Positions 8,448 through 16,638 of a stretch of 26,316 nt of DNA are shown here, piece after piece. The stretch's first letter is position 1. The number at the start of each line of letters is the position of its first letter. The notes beneath the pieces are model-generated. The model saw nothing but the letters and a program-made list of their open reading frames with translations, searched no databases and had not been told where the DNA came from. The stretch lies in assembly GCA_002691345.1 (NCBI GenBank), contig NZHI01000034.1:28517-54832 (forward strand). Reading direction: 5' to 3'. Source of the stretch: Synechococcus sp. MED650. GTDB taxonomy: Bacteria; Cyanobacteriota; Cyanobacteriia; PCC-6307; Cyanobiaceae. A program made the position numbers and the translations under genes.

Positions 8448-8499
8448 TCTGAAGCTAGACACTTCAGCTAAATCTGTCTGAAACGCCGTACGCTTCAGA
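8448..8499. promoter_or_regulatory. Tandem TCTGAA/TTCAGA dyads between the lipoprotein gene and bcp
   Basis: Two inverted repeats with the same arms occur in the 95-nt divergent gap: TCTGAA (8448-8453) with TTCAG (8463-8467), 9 nt between, and TCTGAA (8477-8482) with TTCAGA (8494-8499), 11 nt between. The first members are 29 nt apart, near three helical turns. This arrangement suggests a dimer-binding operator serving one or both genes. It is inference; no regulator is adjacent. Confidence 0.35.
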
Positions 8500-8519
8500 A
8501 TCGATTCCCCCGATAGGAC

Positions 8520-8987
8520 ATGAGCCTCCAAATTGGCGATCCTGCACCTGATTTCACCCTCCCCAATCAAGTCGGTGAATCAGTGCAACTGTCGTCTCTC
8601 AAGGGGCAGAAAGTTGTTCTTTATTTCTATCCAAAGGACGACACTCCAGGCTGCACCAAAGAGGCCTGCAACTTCCGGGATCGTTGGGATGCATTCAGCG
8701 CCCATGGCATCCGGGTCTTGGGCATCAGCAAAGACGGCGCCGCATCTCACGCCAAGTTCATCGACAAGCACGCTCTACCGTTCACGCTGCTCACCGACGT
8801 TGAACCTTGCGCCGTTGCCAGCGCGTATGAGAGCTATGGCCTGAAGAAATTCATGGGACGCGAATACATGGGAATGATGCGTCACACATTCTTGATCGAC
8901 GAAGAAGGCAAGATCGAAAAGATTTACCTCAAAGTGAAAGCCGCCACCATGGCGGACACACTGCTCACCGATCTGGGTTTGAGCTGA
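8520..8987 (+). CDS. bcp: Peroxiredoxin, BCP/PrxQ type thiol peroxidase
   Basis: 155-residue thioredoxin-dependent peroxidase that reduces hydrogen peroxide and organic hydroperoxides; in cyanobacteria PrxQ-type enzymes protect against photosynthetic oxidative stress. The motif YPKDDTPGCTKEACNFRD carries the peroxidatic Cys45 and the resolving Cys50 five residues later, the hallmark of the atypical two-Cys BCP class. The N-terminal GDPAPDFTLPNQ and the length are standard. ATG start; only a weak AGGA precedes it. Its last 23 nt overlap the 3' end of coaX on the other strand. Confidence 0.96.
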   Translation: MSLQIGDPAPDFTLPNQVGESVQLSSLKGQKVVLYFYPKDDTPGCTKEACNFRDRWDAFSAHGIRVLGISKDGAASHAKFIDKHALPFTLLTDVEPCAVASAYESYGLKKFMGREYMGMMRHTFLIDEEGKIEKIYLKVKAATMADTLLTDLGLS

Positions 8988-9675
8988 GCCCCCCGGAGAG
9001 TTCCATCAATCCCTCCAGTTGAAGATCACTCGACACATGCACCGGGTCGCTGGCGTGGCTGAGTTGCGGCGCCAGTAACTGCGCATCACCCCCACACAGC
9101 CAGAGCACCCCCCCCGCACAACGCTGGGCTTGTTGGATCGCAGCCACAAGCCCCCGCACAACGCCTTGCTGCATGGCGGCAACCGTGTTCTGCGGAAACG
9201 GATCGTTCTGATCAGGCCAAGCCAGGGTTGAGGGCAAGGCTGCTGTGCCCTCGGCCATCGCCCTGAGCTGCAGACGGTATCCAGGGATCAGCTGGCCACC
9301 GCGGAAACATCCATCTGCATCAAGCACGGTGATGCTGAGCACGGTGCCTGCATCCACCACGGTCAGCCCTTGCGAACAATCATGTTCGAGATGCTGGCTC
9401 CGTCTCCAGGCCTGCCAACTCCCAAGGGCCCGGTCCACCCCCAACCAAGGCGGAGCGTGGTCTAGAGGAACATCCCGGGTTCGAATCCGACGATCATCCA
9501 ACCGTTCCAGTACCGCCGGTACGGGGCCCACGGCTGCCCAAACATTCAGAGCATCTCCGATGCGTTCGGGAGCTGGATCGGTGTGTTCAACGCTCCAACG
9601 TTCACCGTTGTACTGCGCCCAGTGCCATCGACTGTTGCCGATCAACAGGGCTTGTCCGTCTCCACGGACCGACAC
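8965..9675 (-). CDS. coaX: Type III pantothenate kinase
   Basis: ATP-dependent phosphorylation of pantothenate, first step of coenzyme A synthesis; cytosolic. 236 residues. Family marks are the N-terminal LLIGNSRWHWA, GVDRALG, VVDAGTVLSITV, GGQLIPGYRL and NTVAAMQQGVVRG. The usual first motif has an aspartate (D-I-G-N-T/S); here that position is leucine. I chose the GTG at 9675 because it lies 2 nt after the cysH stop and has GAGAGGGG upstream; a longer frame to an ATG at 9735 would run 58 nt into cysH. It forms an operon with cysH and overlaps bcp tail to tail. The family call is good; activity is less certain because of the missing Asp. Confidence 0.88.
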   Translation of the reverse strand: MSVRGDGQALLIGNSRWHWAQYNGERWSVEHTDPAPERIGDALNVWAAVGPVPAVLERLDDRRIRTRDVPLDHAPPWLGVDRALGSWQAWRRSQHLEHDCSQGLTVVDAGTVLSITVLDADGCFRGGQLIPGYRLQLRAMAEGTAALPSTLAWPDQNDPFPQNTVAAMQQGVVRGLVAAIQQAQRCAGGVLWLCGGDAQLLAPQLSHASDPVHVSSDLQLEGLMELSGGLSSNPDR

Positions 9676-9677
9676 GC

Positions 9678-10457
9678 TCAGATCCCCTCTCCCATCAAAC
9701 CTTCCACCGCATCCTTGGGAAGATGGATGCCGCATTCCTGCTTCAGGCCACCGAAACGGGTGTCACGGCCACTGAGGTCACCACCATCCGGGCCACTGGA
9801 GTGCCAGTCACCCACCGTGGAATAGCCCTGCTCGAACAAGGGATGTTGCGGAAGATCGTTGGACTGCATGTAGTAGTAGATGTCCTTCTGGGTCCACTCC
9901 AGCAGTGGGCGCAATGACAGTCGCTCCCGGATCGGATCGAGGCATGTCATCGATCGGCGATGGTCCGTTTGCCCGCGTCGCACCCCACTGGCCCAGCAGT
10001 GGATGTTCAAGCTGTTAAGGGCCTGTTCCAACGGCTCGACTTTGCGAATCCGGTGATAAGTCTCCAGGTCCTGCACCTGACCGGATTCCCACAGCCTGCC
10101 GTGCATTGCCTCCATACGGGCGGGCGACATGGTGCTCTGGCAAACGGTGAGCCGAATGTTGAGACGCTCCGTGAGCATCTCGGCATAGCGGTAAGTCTCC
10201 ACAGGCAGATATCCCGTATCCACCCAAATCACCGGAACCGAATGGCCCTCCGGCAGGCAGCTGAGCATGTGGAGGAGAACAGCCGATTGAATACCGAAAC
10301 TGGTGGTCAAGCCAAACGCATCGCCGTACTGACCCACCCCCCAGGCCAAACGATCCTGCGGGCTGAGGGGCTCCAGACGTCGGCGCGCTTCAACGAGGGA
10401 CTGCGATGGCATTGGTTGCGCAGCAGCAGTTTCCATTGGTACCGCCGTACGAACCAT
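9678..10457 (-). CDS. cysH: Phosphoadenosine phosphosulfate (PAPS) reductase
   Basis: Assimilatory reduction of PAPS to sulfite with thioredoxin or glutaredoxin. 259 residues from the chosen start. Visible marks are TTSFGIQSAVLLHM (PP-loop-like nucleotide site), VIWVDTGYLPVETYRYA, WASGVRRGQTDHR, RPLLEWTQKDIYYY and the catalytic ECGIHL near the C-terminus. The CC...CXXC iron-sulfur motif of APS-type reductases is missing (YHRIRK in place of CC-type sequence), so PAPS should be the substrate. The ATG at 10457 has AAGGAGG 12 nt upstream; the frame stays open to 10613 but that would run into the divergent NADH dehydrogenase gene. coaX follows after 2 nt. Confidence 0.93.
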   Translation of the reverse strand: MVRTAVPMETAAAQPMPSQSLVEARRRLEPLSPQDRLAWGVGQYGDAFGLTTSFGIQSAVLLHMLSCLPEGHSVPVIWVDTGYLPVETYRYAEMLTERLNIRLTVCQSTMSPARMEAMHGRLWESGQVQDLETYHRIRKVEPLEQALNSLNIHCWASGVRRGQTDHRRSMTCLDPIRERLSLRPLLEWTQKDIYYYMQSNDLPQHPLFEQGYSTVGDWHSSGPDGGDLSGRDTRFGGLKQECGIHLPKDAVEGLMGEGI

Positions 10458-10545
10458 GGGCTCGGATCCCTCCTTCATCGGGCCATCTTCCCCTGTCATG
10501 GGTTTGTCCAGTCTCCCTATGGTTTTACAAACGGTGCGTTTCCCC
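10458..10545. promoter_or_regulatory. Divergent intergenic region of cysH and the NADH dehydrogenase operon
   Basis: 88 nt between the two chosen starts must hold the promoter of cysH-coaX and of the six-gene run to the right, unless the leaders overlap coding sequence. A TATGGT box at 10519-10524 could be a -10 for the right-hand operon, but no good -35 is seen. Confidence 0.3.
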
Positions 10546-11691
10546 ATGCTTTCACCCTCGTCCTCTGCGGATGCCGCGGTGATTGTCGGGGGAGGGTTCG
10601 CAGGCCTCTTCACAGCTCTTGCCCTTCAAAACCAATGCCCCGGTTGTCCCATCGTTCTGATCGAACCTCGGGATCGATTTCTGTTTCAACCGCTTCTCTA
10701 CGAACTGCTCAGCGATGAACTGCAGTGCTGGGAGGTCGCGCCGCGTTATGCAGAGCTGCTCAGCGGAACCATCTGCTGGATCCAAGACCGGGTCACCCGG
10801 ATTGACCGCAGCACCAAAACCCTGACGCTGGCCTCCGGCGAACAACTCTCCTGGTCGCAGTTGGTGCTCGCGACCGGTTCCCAGAGCAATGATTTCGGGA
10901 TCCCGGGCGTCAAAGAACACAGCTTCGGCTTCCGGAACTTGAACGATGTGAGCCGCCTTCGCCAACGAATGGATGCATTGCGGCAGCAACGCCCAAGCGA
11001 TGCGGGCCTGATCATCGTTGGAGCAGGGCCTACAGGCGTTGAACTTGCCTGCAAATTGGCCGACCTGCTGGAAGGGGCTGCAAGCCTTCAACTGATTGAG
11101 CGGGGAGAAGAAATCCTGCCCGGGAGCTCGGCCTTCAACCGTGAACGGGCCCAGGCTGCCCTCGAAAAACGAGCGGTGGTCGTGCAGTGCAACACCCGGG
11201 TCCTGAACGTGACCGACACCACCGCAACCCTGTCCAATAACCAGAAGGTGATCCATGGCGGACTGATCTGGACCGCAGGGAGCAAGCCGACCATTCCCAC
11301 GATGACGCCGGAGCCCAGCCTCATCAACGGACGCATCTCTGTCGCGGAGGATCTGCGCATGGACTGCGATGCGTCGATCTTCGCCCTCGGTGATGTCTCG
11401 ACCTCAGAGCACGCATCGTGGCCTGCCAGTGCCCAAGTGGCCATGCAGCAGGGTGAGGCCACCGGAGCCGCGATTGCTGCGCTGCGACGCAACCAAAGCC
11501 CCACCCCCTTTCAATTCCAGGACCGTGGCGAAATGCTCAGCCTCGGCCTTGGTGATGCCACGCTGACAGGGATGGGCATCACGCTCGCCGGCCCCTTGGC
11601 CTTTCAGCTGCGCCGGGCCACTTACCTCACCCGCTTGCCAGGGAGATCACTGGGCCTCCGCTCCGCCGGTGCCTGGCTGCTGAGCCGTTGA
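10546..11691 (+). CDS. Type II NAD(P)H dehydrogenase (NDH-2), FAD-dependent
   Basis: Single-subunit, non-pumping flavoprotein that passes electrons from NAD(P)H to a quinone at the membrane face. 381 residues. Two dinucleotide folds are visible: VIVGGGFAG close to the N-terminus for FAD and IIVGAGPTGVELA in the middle for NADH, with LVLATGSQSNDFG between and the second FAD motif IFALGDVS near residue 300. The C-terminus (YLTRLPGRSLGLRSAGAWLLSR) is short and amphipathic, as in NDH-2 without extra domains. In cyanobacteria one such enzyme, NdbB, acts as demethylphylloquinone reductase, and this gene could be that one; I cannot decide by eye. The ATG at 10546 was chosen because the FAD motif starts about 10 residues later; the frame is open to 10456. 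Its TGA overlaps the TTG of hflX. Confidence 0.88.
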   Translation: MLSPSSSADAAVIVGGGFAGLFTALALQNQCPGCPIVLIEPRDRFLFQPLLYELLSDELQCWEVAPRYAELLSGTICWIQDRVTRIDRSTKTLTLASGEQLSWSQLVLATGSQSNDFGIPGVKEHSFGFRNLNDVSRLRQRMDALRQQRPSDAGLIIVGAGPTGVELACKLADLLEGAASLQLIERGEEILPGSSAFNRERAQAALEKRAVVVQCNTRVLNVTDTTATLSNNQKVIHGGLIWTAGSKPTIPTMTPEPSLINGRISVAEDLRMDCDASIFALGDVSTSEHASWPASAQVAMQQGEATGAAIAALRRNQSPTPFQFQDRGEMLSLGLGDATLTGMGITLAGPLAFQLRRATYLTRLPGRSLGLRSAGAWLLSR

Positions 11692-13343
11692 AGCAATCCC
11701 ACCTCGGCGGTCGCACCCGCGGATTGCGGCCCAGCCAGATCAGGCAATTGGAGCGTCTCAGCCATCGCCGACATCCTGAGGAGGGAAGCGGCGATCTCCT
11801 GAGCCTTGAGCGTCTGGCAGATCTGGTGGTGGAGCTCGAACTCGCGCTGCACCTCGTCATTGATGGACGTGGTCTCTGCCGTCTGCTCTGGCTCGGACCT
11901 CTGGCAGCCGGTGATTCACTCGTTCAGCACCTGCCTGAAACACCCAGACGCCAAAGCGGGGGGTGGCGACTGATCAGTTGCCCCTTCTCTCGCCAAGGGC
12001 TGAGCAGCGATGCTCAGGAATCGGTGATGGCGCTCGACCTTTCCCCCAGGCACTGGCTGCGTTTTGCTCCCATTCCCGCAGCGAACGGGACGCGCCAGGC
12101 CGAACTGCTGGTGCCGAATCCAGAACAGACCTCGGGTTGGCAGCGCGTTGAGCAGGGCGATCTCCGCCACCTCTGCACCCTCACACCGGCATTCACGTCA
12201 CCGGCCCTTGCTGTGTCTGCTCACAGCCACGAACAGGTGCTGCTGCTCACGCTGATCAGCGGACAAACCGACCGCGACGATCGCGATCTCGCCGAACTTG
12301 AAGGCCTCGTGCGCAGCGCAGGGGCACAACCCGTTGCCGTGATTCGTCAGCGACTGGGACAGAGCCACCCCCAGACCCTCTGGGGAACCGGAAAACTGCA
12401 GGAAGCGGCGCTGGAGATCCGCCGCAGTCAGGCATCCCTGGTGATCACCGATCGAGAGCTGACGCCGGTTCAGGCCCGCAATCTTGAGCGGTTGCTCAGT
12501 TGCCCCGTCTCCGATCGCAGCGAACTGATCCTCGACATCTTTGCCCAACGGGCAGGCAGTGCGGCAGGACGCCTCCAGGTGGAACTGGCCCAGCTGCGCT
12601 ACAGGCTTCCGCGTTTGCTCGGCCGCGGTCGCAGTTTGTCCAGGCAGGGGGGCGGCATCGGCACCCGAGGCCCCGGCGAAACGCAGCTGGAGAAGGATCG
12701 CCGGGCCATCAGCCGACGCATCGAGCGCCTGCTCCGCGACCAGCGTCAGCTGCAGGCCCATCGCAGCCGTTTGCGGGACCAGCGTCGAGGTTGTCCCAGG
12801 GTGGCTCTCGTCGGCTACACCAATGCAGGGAAGTCGAGTCTCCTCAACGCACTGTGCGGAAAGCGTGAACGCGACAGAGTTCTGGCCGAGAACAAGCTGT
12901 TCGCCACGCTCGATCCCACCACCCGGAAACTCGACCTGCCCTGCCCCGGTGATCGTCCGCAACGCCTGCTTCTCACCGACACCGTCGGATTCATCCGCGA
13001 TCTACCTGCGCCTCTGGTGGAAGCATTCCGCGCCACTTTGGAAGAGGCTCTTGATGCCGACCTGCTGCTCGTGGTGGTGGACCTCGCTGATCCTGACTGG
13101 CCCGGACAGCTCGAAACCGTGCACCGTCTCCTCGACGATCTAGGGAGCACAGCCCTGCGTCGGGTGGTGGCCAATCAGATCGACCGGTGCGAGGCCGAAG
13201 CCCTTGCCCATGTTCATGAGCTGGAGCCGGATGCACTGTTTCTCTCCGCGGTTCGTGGAGATGGACTGAAGGGACTCCAGCAGTGGCTGCGGGGGCAATT
13301 GTTCGATCCCAGGTCAGAATCAGCGCCAACAACGACGGACTGA
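11688..13343 (+). CDS. hflX: GTPase HflX, long cyanobacterial form
   Basis: Ribosome-associated GTPase that splits and rescues stalled or stress-damaged 70S ribosomes. 551 residues; E. coli HflX has 426. The HflX N-domain begins near residue 183 (QVLLLTLISGQ, then LWGTGKLQE, DRELTPVQARNLE, DRSELILDIFAQRA), the glycine-rich linker GGGIGTRGPGETQLE follows (321-335), then G1 GYTNAGKSS (376-384), FATLDPTTR, G3 DTVG (431-434) and G4 NQID (496-499, usually NKxD). The first 180 residues are an added domain with no motif that I recognise. The TTG start forms a TTGA overlap with the NDH-2 stop, which argues for translational coupling; there is no ATG near by. Confidence 0.95.
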   Translation: MKQSHLGGRTRGLRPSQIRQLERLSHRRHPEEGSGDLLSLERLADLVVELELALHLVIDGRGLCRLLWLGPLAAGDSLVQHLPETPRRQSGGWRLISCPFSRQGLSSDAQESVMALDLSPRHWLRFAPIPAANGTRQAELLVPNPEQTSGWQRVEQGDLRHLCTLTPAFTSPALAVSAHSHEQVLLLTLISGQTDRDDRDLAELEGLVRSAGAQPVAVIRQRLGQSHPQTLWGTGKLQEAALEIRRSQASLVITDRELTPVQARNLERLLSCPVSDRSELILDIFAQRAGSAAGRLQVELAQLRYRLPRLLGRGRSLSRQGGGIGTRGPGETQLEKDRRAISRRIERLLRDQRQLQAHRSRLRDQRRGCPRVALVGYTNAGKSSLLNALCGKRERDRVLAENKLFATLDPTTRKLDLPCPGDRPQRLLLTDTVGFIRDLPAPLVEAFRATLEEALDADLLLVVVDLADPDWPGQLETVHRLLDDLGSTALRRVVANQIDRCEAEALAHVHELEPDALFLSAVRGDGLKGLQQWLRGQLFDPRSESAPTTTD

Positions 13344-13351
13344 CCACCTCC

Positions 13352-15169
13352 ATGGCTGAGTTGATCAGCGCGATGCAGAACCCCCACGCGCTGATCACCC
13401 TGGCCATTCTTGGCCTGGCGATCGTTTTGTTCATCTCTGGAGTCCTCGCTCCAGAGCTGACCGGACTTCTAAGCCTCGGTCTGCTGATGACATCCGGGGT
13501 GTTGTCACCACAGGAAGCCTTGGCGGGCTTTGGAAGCCCAGCCCTGATCACCCTGATGGGACTGTTTCCAGTGTCCGCAGCTTTGTTCAAAAGCGGAGCA
13601 CTGGATCGACTCCGCGCCCTGATTGCCTCAGAGCGCATCCGCTCGCCCCGCAGGCTGATCGCGCTGATGGCATTTGTGATTGCACCCGTGTCGGGCGTTG
13701 TTCCCAACACGCCTGTGGTGGCATCGCTTCTTCCCGTTGTCGAAAGCTGGTGCCACCGTCGCGGGATCTCACCGTCGCGCGTGCTGTTGCCCTTGTCCTT
13801 CTCGACGGTTCTCGGCGGGACGCTCACGCTGCTGGGCAGCTCAGTGAACCTGCTGGTGAGCGATATCAGTGAGCAACTGGGCTATGGCTCTTTAAGCCTG
13901 TTCAGCTTCACCCTGATCAGCATTCCGGTGTGGATCGCTGGTGCGTTGTACCTCGTGCTGGCACCGAGGGTTCTGCTGCCCGACCGCGCCGGCGATGGGG
14001 ACGATCTGGGCGACACCTCCCAACGCAGCAGCTACAGCACCGAAGTGCGCATCCCGGCCGATTCGGAGTTGGTGGGCCGATCACTGCACAACAGCCGTCT
14101 GCAACGACGTTTTGATGTTGACGTTCTGGAATTGCAGCGGGGCGGAGAGCGACTGCTGCCACCCCTGGCGGATCGGCGCCTCGAAGCCGGCGATCATCTG
14201 CTGCTGCGGGTGACCCGCCTGGATCTCCTGCGCCTGCAGCAGGATCACACCATTCAACTGACCACCCAGGGGAGCAACGCAGGTTTCGATAACCCCTCGA
14301 GCCAGATCAGCGGCCAGAAAACGGTGGAAGTTCTGCTCCCGGCGGGATCAACACTGGCTGGAGCCAGCCTGCGGGAACTGCGCTTCCGGCAACGTCACAA
14401 CGCAACGGTGCTCGCCCTGCGCCGCGGCCAAGAAACCGTGCAGGAACGGCTGGGGCAGGTGATCCTCCGCGAAGGAGATGTTCTGCTGCTTCAGGCTCCG
14501 ATCGACTCGATCCGTGGTCTCCAGGCCAGCAACGACCTGCTGGTTCTGGATCGCCTGGAGGATGACTTGCCGACGGTGCGTCGCAAGCCGATCGCTGTGA
14601 GCATCGCCATTGCCATGCTCCTGCTCCCGACACTCACCCCTGTCCCCCTGGTTGCCGCCGTGTTGATCGCGATGGTGGCCGTCGTGGCGACAGGCTGCCT
14701 CCGGCCCGGGGAACTGCAACGCTCGATCCGCCTTGATGTGATCCTGCTGCTCGGATCACTCACAAGCTTCAGTGTCGCCCTGCAGTCCACGGGTCTGGCG
14801 GATGCCCTTGCGCAGGGGCTCCAAGTCGGGCTGGACGGGTGGCCAACCTATGCCGCATTGATGGTGATCTTCATCGGCACCACACTGCTCACCCAGGTGA
14901 TGAGCAATGCCGCATCCGTCGCGCTTCTCGCCCCGGTGGCCGTGCAGCTGGCACCTGCTCTGCAGCTCTCCCCAACAGCCCTGCTGATCACCGTTCTGTT
15001 CGGCGCTAGCCAGTCATTCCTCACCCCAGTGGGTTACCAAACCAACCTGATGGTGTTTGGCCCGGGCCGGTACCGGTTCCTCGATGTCACCCGCTACGGA
15101 CTCGGGCTCACCCTGATCATGACCATCCTGGTGCCGCTTCTGATCCTCTGGCGTTACGGCGGATCCTGA
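13352..15169 (+). CDS. SLC13/DASS-type permease with two central TrkA-C (RCK_C) domains
   Basis: Membrane transporter of 605 residues from the chosen ATG. Two hydrophobic halves (about residues 9-208 and 412-601) flank a soluble middle with two TrkA-C-like repeats (about 231-289 EVRIPADSELVGRSL... and 325-384 EVLLPAGSTLAGASL...), each ending in a GDHLLLRV/GDVLLLQA motif. The hairpin motifs expected in Na+-coupled DASS carriers are partly visible: GGTLTLLGSSVNLLVS in the first half and QVMSNAASVALLAP plus TPVGYQTNLMVFGPG in the second. Substrate is probably an anion such as sulfate, but this subgroup is not settled. TrkA-C domains bind small ligands and control transport in related proteins. 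It starts 8 nt after hflX and is followed by ktrB and ktrA. The start is chosen by position; no ribosome site is clear. Confidence 0.88.
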   Translation: MAELISAMQNPHALITLAILGLAIVLFISGVLAPELTGLLSLGLLMTSGVLSPQEALAGFGSPALITLMGLFPVSAALFKSGALDRLRALIASERIRSPRRLIALMAFVIAPVSGVVPNTPVVASLLPVVESWCHRRGISPSRVLLPLSFSTVLGGTLTLLGSSVNLLVSDISEQLGYGSLSLFSFTLISIPVWIAGALYLVLAPRVLLPDRAGDGDDLGDTSQRSSYSTEVRIPADSELVGRSLHNSRLQRRFDVDVLELQRGGERLLPPLADRRLEAGDHLLLRVTRLDLLRLQQDHTIQLTTQGSNAGFDNPSSQISGQKTVEVLLPAGSTLAGASLRELRFRQRHNATVLALRRGQETVQERLGQVILREGDVLLLQAPIDSIRGLQASNDLLVLDRLEDDLPTVRRKPIAVSIAIAMLLLPTLTPVPLVAAVLIAMVAVVATGCLRPGELQRSIRLDVILLLGSLTSFSVALQSTGLADALAQGLQVGLDGWPTYAALMVIFIGTTLLTQVMSNAASVALLAPVAVQLAPALQLSPTALLITVLFGASQSFLTPVGYQTNLMVFGPGRYRFLDVTRYGLGLTLIMTILVPLLILWRYGGS

Positions 15170-15198
15170 ACAACACTGGTCGGATCAACCACCAGCCT

Positions 15199-16614
15199 GT
15201 GCCGCTTCGAAAGGCCATTCAACGCAGCCAGGGCTGGCATCGCCGGCTCACCGTTCCTCAGTTCACCGTGGTGACCGGTTTGCTGGTGGTGCTGATCGGC
15301 ACCCTGGTGTTGGCCACACCGCTGTGCTCCAGCAGCCGTGTTGGCCTCTGGGAAGCCCTGTTCACCGCCACCTCAGCGATCACGGTGACCGGACTCTCGA
15401 TCATCGACATCGGCACAGATCTGACCAGCTTCGGGCAGGCGGTGTTGGCCCTCATGATCCTGGCCGGGGGCCTGGGACTGATGGCCATCACCACGTTTCT
15501 GCAGGGATTTGTGGTGCAAGGCACGGCTCTGCGCCGCCGACTGGATCGGGGCGAGGCCCTGGATGAATTCGGTGTCGGCGGCGTAGGGCGCACCTTCCGT
15601 GGCATCGCTCTCACCGCAACATTTGTGATCCTGCTGGGAGCTCTCGTGCTGTACAGCTTTGGGTTCAGCGACATCCCCAACCGCGGAGAGCGGCTTTGGG
15701 CTGCGCTCTTTCACAGCATCTCGGCTTACAACAACGCCGGGTTCGGCCTGTGGTCAGACAGCCTCGAAACGTACCGGAGCAATGCCGTTGTGAACCTTGT
15801 GGTGATGGTGCTGATCATCACCGGCGGCCTGGGCTGGCGGGTGACCAGCGACATCACCACCCAGGGATTCCGCATGCAACGGGGGCGGCGCCGCTTGAGC
15901 CTGCATTCGCGTCTGGTGCTGCGCACAACGTTTCTGCTGATCGTTTGCGGTGCAGGAGGCCTGGCGTTAACGGAGTGGCTGAATCAAGGGGAGGTCTTTT
16001 CCGGCATGCCGTGGACGGAACGCTGGCTCACGGTGCTGTTCGAATCCGTGACAGCCCGAACAGCAGGATTCACGACCATCCCTCTCTCGCTTGAGACCAT
16101 CACCGAATCAGGTCTGCTGCTGATGATGGCCCTGATGTTCATTGGAGCCAGTCCGGGCGGCACGGGTGGGGGCATCAAGACCACCACCGTTGCGGCTCTG
16201 ATGGCGGCCACCCGATCCACCCTCCGTGGCCGAGACGCCGTGGTGATCCGCAACCGGACGATTGCTGACAAGGTAGTGCTCCGGGCCGTCGGCATCACCG
16301 TGGGCTCATTGCTTTTCATCCTTGCGATGGCCCTGTTGATCAGCATCGCCAGCAACCTCAACGGCCAGGATCCATTCACCTTCATGGAGATGCTGTTCAC
16401 CTGTGTTTCGGCCTTTGCGACCGTCGGGCTCGACCTAGGCGTCACCAGCGAGCTCAGTCACTTCGGCCAAGCTGTTCTGATGGTGGGGATGTTCGTTGGC
16501 CGACTCGGAATCCTGTTGCTGCTGAGTGCGATCTGGGAGGCGATGACCCATGAGCAGATCCACATGCATCGCCAGAATCGGATCGGTTACCCCAGCGAGG
16601 ATCTGTATGTGTGA
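15199..16614 (+). CDS. ktrB: KtrB/TrkH-type K+ (Na+-dependent) uptake channel subunit
   Basis: Membrane channel subunit of 471 residues, built from four M1-P-M2 units. The four selectivity-filter segments are seen as SAITVTGLS (59-67), AYNNAGFG (176-183), TARTAGFT (285-292) and FATVGLDL (406-413), each with the glycine that binds K+. The gating loop GASPGGTGGGIKTTT (316-330) and MFVGRLGILLL near the C-terminus are also typical. In Synechocystis KtrB works with KtrA for Na+-dependent K+ uptake in salt stress; the adjacent ktrA supports that role. The third Ktr gene of Synechocystis, ktrE, is not here. The start is GTG, 29 nt after the permease stop. Confidence 0.93.
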   Translation: MPLRKAIQRSQGWHRRLTVPQFTVVTGLLVVLIGTLVLATPLCSSSRVGLWEALFTATSAITVTGLSIIDIGTDLTSFGQAVLALMILAGGLGLMAITTFLQGFVVQGTALRRRLDRGEALDEFGVGGVGRTFRGIALTATFVILLGALVLYSFGFSDIPNRGERLWAALFHSISAYNNAGFGLWSDSLETYRSNAVVNLVVMVLIITGGLGWRVTSDITTQGFRMQRGRRRLSLHSRLVLRTTFLLIVCGAGGLALTEWLNQGEVFSGMPWTERWLTVLFESVTARTAGFTTIPLSLETITESGLLLMMALMFIGASPGGTGGGIKTTTVAALMAATRSTLRGRDAVVIRNRTIADKVVLRAVGITVGSLLFILAMALLISIASNLNGQDPFTFMEMLFTCVSAFATVGLDLGVTSELSHFGQAVLMVGMFVGRLGILLLLSAIWEAMTHEQIHMHRQNRIGYPSEDLYV

Positions 16615-16638
16615 ATGCAGCCAATCGGGGAGACAGCC

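Noticed and set aside
9450..9510. tRNA-like stretch with GTGGTCTAGAGG and GGGTTCGAATCC
   Set aside because: The D-loop-like and T-loop-like pieces are too close to leave room for an anticodon arm, the T-stem does not pair, and the sequence is coding sequence of coaX.
8965..9735. Longer coaX form starting at the ATG at 9735
   Set aside because: It would overlap cysH by 58 nt and add 20 residues before the family start; the GTG at 9675 has a better ribosome site and a 2-nt gap to cysH.
16036..16056. GTTCGAATCC resembling a tRNA T-loop
   Set aside because: It lies in ktrB at the third selectivity-filter region; no acceptor or anticodon arm is around it.
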